In this document: one piece after another, positions 44,185 to 53,374 of the stretch
Numbering within the stretch: the first letter of the stretch is position 1
Layout of the letters: the number at the start of each line of letters is the position of its first letter
Assembly: GCA_047600605.1 (NCBI GenBank)
Contig: JASGKK010000003.1
Location: forward strand, 124,001-188,000
Length of the DNA: 64,000 bases
Reading direction: 5' to 3'
Source of the DNA: CAYMZZ01 sp047600605
GTDB taxonomy: Bacteria > Bacteroidota > Bacteroidia > Chitinophagales > Chitinophagaceae
Made by a program: the position numbers and the translations under genes
Notes under the pieces: model-generated
Told to the model about the DNA's origin: nothing
What the model saw: only the letters and a program-made list of their open reading frames with translations
Database searches by the model: none

Positions 44185-46875
44185 ATGAACGACAACACGA
44201 TCATCAGACCTTATCTCCGGCTTTCAGGCCTGGAGCCGCTCGTCATAAGACCCGAAACCAATTTTGTGAATGTGGGCGAGCGCACCAATGTAACCGGTTC
44301 CAAAAAATTTGCCCGCCTTGTCAGGGAAAATAAATACGAAGAAGCCCTGAGTGTGGCCCGCCAGCAGGTAGAAAGCGGAGCCCAGGTAATTGATGTAAAC
44401 ATGGATGATGCCCTGCTCGATGGAGTAAAGGCCATGACCACCTTCCTGAACCTCTTGCAGAGTGAGCCCGATATTGCACGCATTCCGGTCATGATCGACT
44501 CTTCCAAATTTGAGATCATTGAAGCAGGTTTGAAATGCGTACAGGGCAAATGCATCGTCAACTCCATCTCCATGAAAGAGGGTGAAGCCAAATTCATTGA
44601 GCAGGCTATTATCTGCCAGAGCTACGGAGCCGCTGTGATTGTGATGGCATTTGATGAAAAAGGGCAGGCCGATACAGAAGACCGTAAAGTAGAAATCTGT
44701 AAACGGGCCTACCAGATACTGACCGAAAAAGTAGGCTTTGCTCCACAGGACATCATCTTTGACCCCAATATATTCGCCATTGCAACGGGGCTTGAAGAAC
44801 ACAACAACTATGGTGTTGATTTCATCAATGCCACCCGTCGCATCAAACAGGCTATGCCACTGGTTGGAGTAAGTGGTGGTGTCAGCAACCTCTCCTTCTC
44901 TTTCAGAGGTAACGAACCGGTGCGTGAAGCCATGCACGCCGTCTTCCTGTATCATGCCATCAGGGCGGGTATGAGCATGGGTATCGTGAATGCCGGTCAG
45001 CTGATCGTGTACGATGAAATTGAGCCCCAGTTGCGCCAGCTCTGCGAAGACGTGATCCTGAACCGCAATAATGAAAATAACGAGGCCACAGAAAAACTTC
45101 TTGCTTTTGCCGAGACAGTAAAAGCACAGGATAAGGTGGAGAAAAAAGACGATGCCTGGCGGCAAACATCGGTCGAAGAGCGTCTGAAACATGCCCTTGT
45201 AAACGGCATTACTGATTATATCGACACTGATACCGAAGAAGCCCGGCTCAGGTATCCCAAACCGCTCGATGTGATCGAAGGCCCGCTGATGGATGGTATG
45301 GGCGTGGTGGGTGATCTGTTTGGTGCTGGTAAGATGTTTCTGCCACAGGTGGTAAAAAGCGCCCGTGTAATGAAACGCTCCGTAGCCTGGCTCACTCCAT
45401 TTATCGAAGAAGAAAAAAAGAACAACGCATCGGCCGGCAGCGGCAGCGCAAAAAAAATATTACTGGCTACAGTAAAAGGCGATGTGCATGATATCGGCAA
45501 AAACATCGTGGGAGTAGTACTCGGCTGCAACGGGTATGATATTATTGACATGGGAGTAATGGTCCCTACAGATAAGATCCTTGACACCGCCGCGCGCGAA
45601 AATGCCGATATCATTGGCTTAAGCGGCCTGATCACTCCTTCGCTCGACGAAATGGTGAATGTGGCGCATGAAATGAAACGCCGCGGTATGAATCAGCCAT
45701 TGCTGATCGGAGGGGCTACCACCTCGCGCATGCATACAGCTGTAAAGATCGCCCCGCAATATGATGAAGGGGTGGTGCACGTACTCGACGCCAGCCGCAG
45801 CGTAACGGTGGCCGGCTCACTGCTGGGTGAGCAGAAAACTACTTTTCTGCAAAAAACACAACAGGAATATCAAAAGCTGAAAACGGATTTTGAAAATAAA
45901 AAGCCGGTCAAGAGTTATCTGACTATTGAAGCAGCACAGGCTAATAAAGTAAAGGCCGAGTGGGATAATTATAACCCGCCCGCGCCTTCGTTTACCGGTA
46001 CCAAACAATTCATCGACTTTCCGCTGAGCACGATCCGACAGTATATTGACTGGAAACCTTTCTTCATTTCCTGGGAACTGCATGGCAACTTCCCCGCCAT
46101 CCTTACAGACGAAAAAGTGGGTGTAGAAGCCACGAAACTGTATGAAGATGCCAATCGCATGCTCGATCAGCTAATCAGTGAAAAATGGTTAAGTGCACAG
46201 GGCGTTATCGGCTTCTGGCCGGCAGCCCGCACCGGTAGTGATACGGTTGCAGTAAAAACTGCCAGCCCGGTACAGCTTGAATTTTTACGTCAGCAGATCC
46301 AGAAAGCACCCGGCCAGCCCAACCTGAGCCTGGCCGATTTCATCAAACCCGGCATTGCCGACGCACCTGCCGACTATATCGGCGCCTTCTCTGTGACGAT
46401 CAAGGGTATTGAGCCGCATATCAAACGGTTTGAAAAAGAACTCGACGATTATAGCAAGATCACCCTGCAGGCCCTGGCCGACAGGCTGGCCGAGGCCTTT
46501 GCCGAATGCCTGCACGAGCAGGTACGTAAGCAGCATTGGGGGTATCAGAAAGAGGAAACACTCACCAACGACCAGCTCATCAAAGAAGAATACGTAGGCA
46601 TACGTCCTGCACCCGGTTATCCTGCCTGTCCCGATCATACAGAGAAATACAAACTGTTTGAACTGCTGGGCGGAGAAGAAACCACGGGCATTCATCTTAC
46701 GGAATCACTGGCTATGTATCCTGCTGCTTCTGTTTGCGGCTGGTATTTCAGTCATCCGAAAAGCCAGTATTTTGGCGTAGGAAAAATACAACCCGATCAG
46801 TTTGAGCAATACCTGCAACGCAAAGGAATGCCCCGCCAGGAAATGGAACGCTGGCTAAGGCCCGTGATGGAGTAA
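44185..46875 (+). CDS. metH: Methionine synthase, folate/cobalamin/activation subunit (split MetH, C part)
   Basis: An 896-residue protein: a pterin-binding barrel (about 20-300; NFVNVGERTNVTGSKKF), a cobalamin-binding cap and Rossmann region (about 330-560) with the axial-ligand motif DVHDIGKN (D433, H435, G438) plus GLSGL and GGATTS, and the AdoMet-dependent activation domain to the end (YEDANRMLDQL, RPAPGYPACPDH, SVCGWYFSHP). All domains after the homocysteine module of MetH are present and intact. It completes the preceding gene, so the pair forms one operon. B12 is the cofactor. Confidence 0.97.
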   Translation: MNDNTIIRPYLRLSGLEPLVIRPETNFVNVGERTNVTGSKKFARLVRENKYEEALSVARQQVESGAQVIDVNMDDALLDGVKAMTTFLNLLQSEPDIARIPVMIDSSKFEIIEAGLKCVQGKCIVNSISMKEGEAKFIEQAIICQSYGAAVIVMAFDEKGQADTEDRKVEICKRAYQILTEKVGFAPQDIIFDPNIFAIATGLEEHNNYGVDFINATRRIKQAMPLVGVSGGVSNLSFSFRGNEPVREAMHAVFLYHAIRAGMSMGIVNAGQLIVYDEIEPQLRQLCEDVILNRNNENNEATEKLLAFAETVKAQDKVEKKDDAWRQTSVEERLKHALVNGITDYIDTDTEEARLRYPKPLDVIEGPLMDGMGVVGDLFGAGKMFLPQVVKSARVMKRSVAWLTPFIEEEKKNNASAGSGSAKKILLATVKGDVHDIGKNIVGVVLGCNGYDIIDMGVMVPTDKILDTAARENADIIGLSGLITPSLDEMVNVAHEMKRRGMNQPLLIGGATTSRMHTAVKIAPQYDEGVVHVLDASRSVTVAGSLLGEQKTTFLQKTQQEYQKLKTDFENKKPVKSYLTIEAAQANKVKAEWDNYNPPAPSFTGTKQFIDFPLSTIRQYIDWKPFFISWELHGNFPAILTDEKVGVEATKLYEDANRMLDQLISEKWLSAQGVIGFWPAARTGSDTVAVKTASPVQLEFLRQQIQKAPGQPNLSLADFIKPGIADAPADYIGAFSVTIKGIEPHIKRFEKELDDYSKITLQALADRLAEAFAECLHEQVRKQHWGYQKEETLTNDQLIKEEYVGIRPAPGYPACPDHTEKYKLFELLGGEETTGIHLTESLAMYPAASVCGWYFSHPKSQYFGVGKIQPDQFEQYLQRKGMPRQEMERWLRPVME

Positions 46876-47364
46876 TCAGCGGCGAACGTTGATCACTGTT
46901 GTTTTTGTCCAGGTATCATGCCAGGGACGGCCAGCCAGTGCACTGAACGCTTCAAAAGGCACCAGCCTGCACAGACTGCGTAGCAAGGCATCCTTCAGTG
47001 TGAGTTCGCCGCCATCTGCACGTATTGCACGCGAGCCGCTGATAAGTTTCCCCAGCGTATACCCTTTAAATGCTTTCTCACAAAGGGTATAATACACGAA
47101 GTAGTTCAACATCCCTACCATATACAGGAAGAGGTAGGTTGTAAACCTGTCTTCCTCATATACTACCTGATACAAAAAGTCGGGAGCAATCACCAGCAGC
47201 AGATGTGCTACAAGGTAACCTGTGGCATAACTCAGCGCAAAACGCATAAACAGGTTATCTACCAGCCAGTTTACAAATCGTTTGGTGCTGGATGCTTCTT
47301 CGTACTGAAAAATATCATCATCAAAAAGGGTGGTTTCCGGTTGTGGTTCGTTTTGCTCGTACAT
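46876..47364 (-). CDS. RDD-family membrane protein
   Basis: A 162-residue protein with three transmembrane helices (about 42-60, 80-100 and a shorter one near 105-120) and the RDD signature: RFVNWLVDNLFMRFALSY at the start (shown as its key part RFVNWLVDN) and YTLGKLISGSRAIRADG in the middle. RDD proteins are small integral membrane proteins, some implicated in Na+/H+ exchange; no function is assigned here. It begins immediately after the metH stop on the opposite strand, so the two genes are convergent with no spacer. Confidence 0.85.
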   Translation of the reverse strand: MYEQNEPQPETTLFDDDIFQYEEASSTKRFVNWLVDNLFMRFALSYATGYLVAHLLLVIAPDFLYQVVYEEDRFTTYLFLYMVGMLNYFVYYTLCEKAFKGYTLGKLISGSRAIRADGGELTLKDALLRSLCRLVPFEAFSALAGRPWHDTWTKTTVINVRR

Positions 47365-47430
47365 GGCTGTTGGTTTGGTGTCTGTAAGTTGTTGTCGTAA
47401 ACATTAAACATACACATCAAACCTTTAAAA

Positions 47431-48672
47431 TCATAACAAATTGATCAGATTCTGCAATTGCTGTATCCAGTCTGCATCCGGGTTGAGCAAAACGGATGGG
47501 GTTACTCCTCTATCTTCAAACCTCAGATCCCTGGCGGTGCCTTTCATATCGGTTATATAAAGTTTATACCGTCCACCTGCCAGCTCTCTCACAATATCAC
47601 GGTTGCTGCCATAGGTAATCATACCGCGGGTAGGTTCACCCACCAGGGTGGCTATGCCGGCATCGCGCATGTCCAGTGCAAATGCCTCTGCATTACTCAT
47701 GGTACTGTAGTTGATCAGCAAATATATTTTCCCTTTACGCGCATATTTTTTCAACAGTTTCCGGAACTGACCGGAAGTCTTGTTGCCTCCACCACCATTG
47801 TTGCGGATGTCTACAATCAAATAAGGTGCTGTAAGCGAGTCTCTGATCTGCTCATAAAATTTAACTGCACGGGCAATATGGGCCGGATAGGTGGCAAAAC
47901 TGCCTAAACGCAGATATTGAATATTATCCGACAGCTTACTGAAGATAAAAGGTTCTGTGCCGGCTTTCACATCGGCATATACCGGTTGCTCCGGATATTT
48001 TTTAAACTGTAAAAGAGGCAGGCCATGCCGCACATATCTTACGTGACGAAAATAGCCGAGCGTTTTTTGTGCCAGCTGATAATAGATGGCCGAATAACGA
48101 CCGTCTCCCCGATCCTGCAGAACAAATATAATCTGTCCCCTGCCCCAGTTGGGAAAATCTGATGCCAGTACTACTCCTGTGTATTCACCGGGATATCCTG
48201 AGCGATATACGGCCACCTTAAGATTTTGCTGATAATAATAAATGCCTTCCACGCTATTGCTGTCGGCCCGTTGTGCCTGTTGCTCCAGCGAATCGAGACG
48301 CAGCGATACCGCGGGAAAATTCAGGAAGGCTGCCGATGCTCGGTATGCACGCATAAATGCGGTGTCCGCAAATTGTGCGCGGGTAATCTCCTGTTTTGGT
48401 TGTTCGTACAGAAAAAGGTGATTGTCACGCAACGGCTTTACCATCTGTGCCAGCAGGCGAAAGTAAGCGTAATCGCTTTGTGGCTGCTGTTGCTCCAGAC
48501 TATCCATCATCCGGTAGTAGGCTTTTTTCCCCTTTCCATTGATCTGGTCTTTATAACTATATGTTTGGCTTAAAAAGGTATGCAGGTCTTTTACATCCTG
48601 GCTCAGCTTCTGTTGCGCAGACAGGGAAGAAAACAGTGTAAGCAGTAATGATACAGTCAGTATAAATCGCAT
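47431..48672 (-). CDS. S41-family C-terminal processing peptidase
   Basis: A 413-residue exported protease with a signal peptide (1-20, SLSAQ). The catalytic S41 region lies at about 250-400, with the strand VDIRNNGGGG (287-296) and the nucleophile Ser326 in NYSTMSNAEAF followed by LVGEPTRGMITYG. No PDZ domain is obvious in the 130-250 segment, so it is closer to tricorn/CRBP-like S41B members than to CtpA. Substrate unknown. The gene starts inside a GGTTAAAGG repeat tract that separates it from the upstream DUF5694 gene. Confidence 0.87.
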   Translation of the reverse strand: MRFILTVSLLLTLFSSLSAQQKLSQDVKDLHTFLSQTYSYKDQINGKGKKAYYRMMDSLEQQQPQSDYAYFRLLAQMVKPLRDNHLFLYEQPKQEITRAQFADTAFMRAYRASAAFLNFPAVSLRLDSLEQQAQRADSNSVEGIYYYQQNLKVAVYRSGYPGEYTGVVLASDFPNWGRGQIIFVLQDRGDGRYSAIYYQLAQKTLGYFRHVRYVRHGLPLLQFKKYPEQPVYADVKAGTEPFIFSKLSDNIQYLRLGSFATYPAHIARAVKFYEQIRDSLTAPYLIVDIRNNGGGGNKTSGQFRKLLKKYARKGKIYLLINYSTMSNAEAFALDMRDAGIATLVGEPTRGMITYGSNRDIVRELAGGRYKLYITDMKGTARDLRFEDRGVTPSVLLNPDADWIQQLQNLINLL

Positions 48673-48758
48673 AAAAAAGGGTTAAAGGTTAAAGGTGGAA
48701 GGATAAAGAGTTTAAAGGGTATAAAGAGTAGTTTCTTATGCCTTTTACCCTATGCCCT
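48673..48758. repeat. GGTTAAAGG / CCTTTTACCC repeat tract
   Basis: About 85 bases between two co-oriented genes: GGGTTAAAGGTTAAAGG, TGGAAGGATAAAGAG and TTTAAAGGGTATAAAGAG, then the opposite sense GCCTTTTACCCTATGCCC and TTTACCTTC. Same family as 29829-29969 and the ends of the composite repeats. Confidence 0.7.
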
Positions 48759-49643
48759 TTACCTTCTTTTGAGTAGCTTTTTCAATTCTATTACTTCAAA
48801 TTCTGGGCTGCTTCGGAAAAAATCATTGAGATGAGACATATGGCCATTGCCAAATAATACTATGATGCGGTCTCCGGAAACTGGTTTGGTCTTAAGGATA
48901 TTGTTATAAATACGCAGATTACGGTTGTACCACCAGGTCGCCAGCGCATCCGGTCCGTCGTTATTAGTAGTATTAAAGCCTGTGGTCAGATAAGCCCCGT
49001 TTTCACGTAACAATACTTTCGGCTGGGCCATCAGTAAAAAATTTTCCAGCATCGTAAAGTCCCGCTGAATAGAATCACCCACTTTGTACAGCCGGCCATA
49101 TGCGAGTTGCCAACGTTTATCGCGCAGGCTGTCAACCATAGCCTTTGTATTCCAGGCAGCAGCCAAAGCGGGGATATTTTTGTACTGCTCCGATAAAAAA
49201 TTGGATGCATCAACTGCATACAGACCCGGCAAATTCATTTCTCCCGCAGTTCTGTAGGCAATCTGGAATATTTCATTGCGGTCAAGCGTGAACCTGCCAG
49301 CCCTGTATTCCCGGTACAATGAATCATGATAGGCCTGCCGGGTCGATTCAACATATACGCGGGTAGGCTTAAACCGTTTGATCACATCAACCAGTTCCTG
49401 CATCTCCCGTTGGCGAACTGTCGAAAGCACATCTACAAAATCGCTCGAGTCTGTTTTATAAGAATCACTGTTGGGATAAGCAAAGTGAAATGTCCCCAGC
49501 AGCAATACCTGCGTGGGAACGGAGCCCTTTTGCAGCAGTATCTGATCGGGGTCGGCGCTATTGATCTTTTTCCAGTTTACTTTCTGCGCACTGGCAGCAT
49601 TAAAAAAACTGATGGCTGCCAGCAGATATATCCACTTTTTCAT
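48759..49643 (-). CDS. DUF5694-like secreted protein
   Basis: A 294-residue exported protein with a signal peptide (1-19, NAASAQ). The core begins VLLLGTFHFAYP and continues with RVYVESTRQAYHDSLYREY and, near the end, IVLFGNGHMSHLNDFF. These GTxHF / E / GxGH positions resemble the TraB/ChaN/EreA-like fold in which His and Glu residues form a metal or hydrolytic site; Bacteroidota members of this type are listed as DUF5694. The biochemical activity is unknown. The family name is from memory of the motif pattern. Confidence 0.75.
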   Translation of the reverse strand: MKKWIYLLAAISFFNAASAQKVNWKKINSADPDQILLQKGSVPTQVLLLGTFHFAYPNSDSYKTDSSDFVDVLSTVRQREMQELVDVIKRFKPTRVYVESTRQAYHDSLYREYRAGRFTLDRNEIFQIAYRTAGEMNLPGLYAVDASNFLSEQYKNIPALAAAWNTKAMVDSLRDKRWQLAYGRLYKVGDSIQRDFTMLENFLLMAQPKVLLRENGAYLTTGFNTTNNDGPDALATWWYNRNLRIYNNILKTKPVSGDRIIVLFGNGHMSHLNDFFRSSPEFEVIELKKLLKRR

Positions 49644-49820
49644 GTGTCGATTGTTTCCTCAAAAATGCTGCAGGTAGCCGGGCAGAGAAAAAACGATCTG
49701 CCTGCGGGTCTTTTATGTCTGCAAAATGGCCTCTGTGATCAGGATCGGGGTTTGCAGACAAAAAAAGAGGGTTGGCAGACAGCACTATGCCAACGGTACT
49801 ACTAGCGTTATTTTAGTAGT

Positions 49821-50834
49821 ATGAACCGGAAACAACGGCTATTGATTTATGTGCTTACCATCTTTATGCTGGTATGGGGCTTTGACCTGATTACCCTTCT
49901 GAAAAATGGTCATGCCATCGACTGGGAGGAGGCTTTCAATATCTTCAATATTTGCCAGATCGTCTATGTAACCAGCACCTTACTGCTTACAAGATGGGTC
50001 GGCAACCGTTTCTTCAGTTCCCGTCGTTATACAGCTTTCTGGCTGGGCATGGCCGTAGTAGTTATTCTTTTTGCCTGCCAGCGTTATCTCCTGGAACAGG
50101 TGATACTGGGCCGCTTATTCAATACCTGGAACTATCCCCCTTCTACCCGTTTTTCTTATTATTTTCTGGACAACCTGTATTACGCCCTAATCTATGTTTT
50201 GCTGGGGTTTCTGATCTACCTGCTGGATGCACAGTTAAGCAATCAACGCAAGCAGGCCTTGTTATTACAGCAAACCCGTGAGGCCGAGCTACAGTTTCTG
50301 CGTTCACAGATCAATCCCCATTTTCTCTTTAATACGCTGAATAATATCTACTCGCTCGTGTATGAGCAATCTGCACGGGCACCCGAAGCGGTATTGCAGT
50401 TGTCCAATCTGCTGCGATATATGCTTTATGAAAAAAAGGAGCATGTGCCCATAGAAAAAGAATGGGGCTATATTGATGATTTTATCACCCTGCAGCAGTT
50501 ACGTTTCGATTACTCCGTACGCGTGATGCGCGAAACGCATATTGAAGCCGAAGGCAAAACCATCCCTCCCTACCTGCTCATTCCTTTTATTGAAAACGCG
50601 TTCAAGCATGGAGATTTCAGACAGGAGCCGCTCCGCCTTTCTCTGACTGTAAGCAATAAGGAGCTTTTGTTTGAAAGCAGCAACCGTATTCAGCAATCCC
50701 ATAAGGATGAGGCCGGCGGTATCGGACTTGCGAATGTACAACGCAGACTCAAACTCATTTACCCGGATAAACATTCGCTGCAGGTCTCGGAAGCAAACGG
50801 TTATTTTACCGTACAGCTGCATATTAAGCTTTAA
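49821..50834 (+). CDS. LytS-type sensor histidine kinase (4 TM)
   Basis: A 337-residue kinase with four transmembrane helices (about 7-25, 42-58, 72-92 and 118-136) and no large extracytoplasmic domain, then a His_kinase domain with phosphoacceptor H167 in SQINPHFLFNTLNNIYS, an N-box (FIENAFKHG) and a G-box-like GGIGLANVQRRL. It is a YpdA/YehU-like quorum- or envelope-sensing type. The LytTR regulator starts 10 bases downstream. It is divergent from the DUF5694 gene, with a 177-base shared promoter region. Confidence 0.94.
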   Translation: MNRKQRLLIYVLTIFMLVWGFDLITLLKNGHAIDWEEAFNIFNICQIVYVTSTLLLTRWVGNRFFSSRRYTAFWLGMAVVVILFACQRYLLEQVILGRLFNTWNYPPSTRFSYYFLDNLYYALIYVLLGFLIYLLDAQLSNQRKQALLLQQTREAELQFLRSQINPHFLFNTLNNIYSLVYEQSARAPEAVLQLSNLLRYMLYEKKEHVPIEKEWGYIDDFITLQQLRFDYSVRVMRETHIEAEGKTIPPYLLIPFIENAFKHGDFRQEPLRLSLTVSNKELLFESSNRIQQSHKDEAGGIGLANVQRRLKLIYPDKHSLQVSEANGYFTVQLHIKL

Positions 50835-50844
50835 ATTTACCACT

Positions 50845-51549
50845 ATGATCCGATGCTTGATAGTGGACGATGAACCACTGGCCGTAAAGCTTCTGAAAGA
50901 CTATGTCAGCAAGGTTCCTGACCTGGAGCTGGTGATGGCCGGCAGTGATGTGTTTGCCGCCCTTCAGCTCGCTCAGCAGGGTGGTGTGGATCTGATTTTC
51001 CTGGATATACAAATGCCGGAACTGACCGGTATCCAGTTTATGAAAATCCTGAATGGCCGTACTAAAGTAGTCCTCACTACAGCATATGAAGAATATGCAC
51101 TGCAGGCATTTGATCACGACGTAGTGGATTATCTGCTCAAACCTTTTTCCCCTGAACGTTTCCTGGCAGCAGTAAATAAAGCCAAAGAGCGCCTCCAGGC
51201 AACGGCGCCAGCTACAGTCCCTCCGGTAGCAGCGCCTGCCGATCATATTTTTGTAAAATCGGAATACCGCATTATCCGCATCGACCTCAGGGATATTTAT
51301 TATTTAGAAAGCCTGCGCGACTATGTGGCCATTCACCATAGCGGAGGCAAAACGCTCACTCTTCAAAGCCTCCGGAGCTTTGAAGAACAACTCGACAGCC
51401 AGGCTTTTCTGCGAATACACAAATCCTACATCATAGCCATCAGTAAGATTGATGCTATCGAGCGCAAGCGCGTAATCATCCAGGAAAAGTATTTACCGGT
51501 GGGAGAAACCTATCTCGAAGCTTTCTGGAAAAGATTACCGGTCAAATAA
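50845..51549 (+). CDS. LytTR-family response regulator
   Basis: The start chosen is the ATG at 50845 (234 residues, MIRCLIVDDEP); the frame reads 58 codons further upstream across the kinase gene, which is not plausible. The receiver has D8/D9 and phosphoacceptor D54 in IFLDIQMPE, with YLLKPFSPE carrying the conserved Lys. The LytTR domain (about 135-232) contains YYLESLRDYVAIH and FLRIHKSYIIAI. An Ala/Pro linker (TAPATVPPVAAPA) joins the two domains. It forms an operon with the kinase and overlaps the convergent HAD gene by 8 bases. Confidence 0.95.
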   Translation: MIRCLIVDDEPLAVKLLKDYVSKVPDLELVMAGSDVFAALQLAQQGGVDLIFLDIQMPELTGIQFMKILNGRTKVVLTTAYEEYALQAFDHDVVDYLLKPFSPERFLAAVNKAKERLQATAPATVPPVAAPADHIFVKSEYRIIRIDLRDIYYLESLRDYVAIHHSGGKTLTLQSLRSFEEQLDSQAFLRIHKSYIIAISKIDAIERKRVIIQEKYLPVGETYLEAFWKRLPVK

Positions 51550-52157
51550 GTTTACGCTGCTGCAACTCCTGCTGTAATTGAGCGGGAGATTGGAAATGGA
51601 TACTATCAATGCCCAGTTCCTGTGCCGCTTTTACATTGCGGAGATTATCATCAATAAAAACAGCTTTTGCCGGATCCACTTCGTAGCGGTTCAACAGGCG
51701 ATGATAGAATTCAGGAAATGGTTTGCGGGTTTTTTCCTCACCGCTTACTACCCGGCCATCAAACCAGTGCAGGAAATCATAACGCACCAGGGCTATATCA
51801 AAAAGACCAGCCTGCCAGTTGGTAAGCGCATACATTTTATAGCGATCGCTTTGCCGTAATGTCCGGAAGATCTCTACCGTATCGGGAATCGGTGATTTCA
51901 GCATATCTGTCCAGCGGCCATAATAATCCCGGATAGCCGTCTCCCATTCGGGAAATTTTTGGACCAGTTCCTGCGTAGCCGTTACAATAGACCGGCCAGG
52001 CATCCTGCTCTTCGTTCCAGTCGTTGGTGCAGATATGATTAAAGAAATAAGCCCTTTTTTCTTCGGAATCAAAATAATTATCGTCAAATACATATCGCGG
52101 GTTCCAGTCTATCAGTACGCCGCCGAGGTCAAAAATAATCGTATTGATTGCGTTCAT
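51542..52157 (-). pseudogene. HAD-family hydrolase gene interrupted by one frameshift
   Basis: Two overlapping minus-strand frames together encode one YihX-like HAD protein of about 204 residues. The first frame starts at 52157 with TIIFDLGGVLIDWNP (nucleophile Asp) and is correct to NDWNEEQDA. The second frame resumes with GRSIVTATQELVQKFP and carries TNWQAG (motif II), the Lys in EEKTRKP (motif III) and VFIDDNLRN (motif IV). Removing one base, the A at about 51998, restores a continuous frame reading QDA-GRSIV. It is either a real disruption or an assembly error. The start codon overlaps the SemiSWEET stop (ATGA). Confidence 0.87.
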
Positions 52158-52423
52158 GTTTGTTGATTGTATCGGAGTTTGAAGTAGATCATTGTGCAGG
52201 ACATGACCAGCAATATCGAATTGGTGGCAATAATGATCCAGTTGACGGGATTAAGCAGGGCCGCCCAGGCGATCCACATTACTTCATTAACGGCTGCTAT
52301 CAGAAACATAAATAATGATACATCCCTGGCAGATTTGTCGCGCCAGGTTTTGATAACCTGAGGCAGGAAGGTGAGGGTGGTTACCGCTCCGGCTGCATAG
52401 CCAAGGGCATCAACAGGTGTCAT
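52154..52423 (-). CDS. SemiSWEET sugar transporter (PQ-loop)
   Basis: The start chosen is the ATG at 52423, giving 89 residues, the normal size; the frame extends 29 codons upstream without homology. Three transmembrane helices (about 5-23, 36-55 and 62-82) and the PQ motif TLTFLPQVIKTWRDKS define a bacterial SemiSWEET, which dimerises to form a sugar uniporter. It is translationally coupled to the HAD gene by a 4-base ATGA overlap, which suggests sugar or sugar-phosphate handling. Confidence 0.92.
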   Translation of the reverse strand: MTPVDALGYAAGAVTTLTFLPQVIKTWRDKSARDVSLFMFLIAAVNEVMWIAWAALLNPVNWIIIATNSILLVMSCTMIYFKLRYNQQT

Positions 52424-52496
52424 GCAAATTGGTTTGCTTACAAACCTACACGAAAAAGCTAACTTTTCAATACTCCCATTGTGTGCCTGGCCCGGA

Positions 52497-53228
52497 TCAT
52501 CTTTTCTCAAACAGCCACCACAACTTCCGGCGCGGTCTGATCTTGTAATTGCTGGTAATGTATTGTTTGATATGGGTCATCGCTTCATCCATATCATCGG
52601 TTACCAGTACCAGGTTCATGTCTTCCTTCGAGATAGTGCCTCTTTCGGCCATATCATTCATGGCCTCTACCAGTTCCTTATAATATTCTTTACCAAAAAG
52701 AACGATAGGAAACTGTGTAAGGGTTTTGGTCTGTACCAGGGTGAGTGTTTCGAAAAATTCATCCATCGTACCAAAACCTCCCGGCAGGATGATAAATGCG
52801 TAGGAGTATTTTATCAGCAGTACTTTCCGTACAAAGAAATGTTCGAAAGTCACCGACTTGTGTACATATGGATTGATATGCTGTTCGAAAGGCAGTTGAA
52901 TATTACATCCCACAGACAGGCCGCCGTTTTCGAATGCACCACGGTTTGCCGCTTCCATAATGCCGGGACCACCACCGGTCATTGTAGTGAATCCCATTTG
53001 AGCAATACGTTTTCCAAACTCGACCGCCTGCTGATAATAGGGGTGATCTTCCTTAAAACGGGCGGAGCCAAATACGGTGATACAGGGTCCTACAAAATGC
53101 AGGGTCCGGAAACCTTTGATAAACTGACGAAATACGCGAAATGCAAATCCCAATTCATAACCCCGGCTTTTGGGCCCTTCAAGAAACACTTGCTCCTTAC
53201 CGGGTATCAACCTTTCTGATTCTTTCAT
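52497..53228 (-). CDS. LOG-family (TIGR00730) Rossmann-fold protein
   Basis: A 243-residue protein with the lysine-decarboxylase-like signatures GGGPGIMEAANRGA and PGGFGTMDEFFE that form the nucleotide site of LOG proteins. Characterised members cleave cytokinin riboside or other nucleoside 5'-monophosphates to release ribose 5-phosphate. The entry FVGPCITVFGSARF is the usual first strand. The next gene on the same strand (SemiSWEET) starts about 70 bases downstream, so an operon with the SemiSWEET and HAD genes is possible. Confidence 0.93.
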   Translation of the reverse strand: MKESERLIPGKEQVFLEGPKSRGYELGFAFRVFRQFIKGFRTLHFVGPCITVFGSARFKEDHPYYQQAVEFGKRIAQMGFTTMTGGGPGIMEAANRGAFENGGLSVGCNIQLPFEQHINPYVHKSVTFEHFFVRKVLLIKYSYAFIILPGGFGTMDEFFETLTLVQTKTLTQFPIVLFGKEYYKELVEAMNDMAERGTISKEDMNLVLVTDDMDEAMTHIKQYITSNYKIRPRRKLWWLFEKR

Positions 53229-53347
53229 GCTGATTCAATTGTAATGGATAAAAGTAAACCTTTTATGAACGTATTTTTATTAAAATACAGTAAGAAAACA
53301 GCATAGGGCGCATAAGGTTCATTTTGGCAATGCAGTGATTTATGCAG

Positions 53348-53355
53348 TAATTTTG
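53348..53355 (+). promoter_or_regulatory. Candidate -7 box of the exonuclease III gene
   Basis: TAATTTTG, a perfect TAnnTTTG, ends 19 bases before the ATG at 53375. Confidence 0.45.
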
Positions 53356-53374
53356 GATCAAACTCAAGGATTAT

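Noticed and set aside
44224..45192. 322-codon minus-strand frame inside metH
   Set aside because: Antisense to the conserved pterin-binding domain; an artefact of codon bias.
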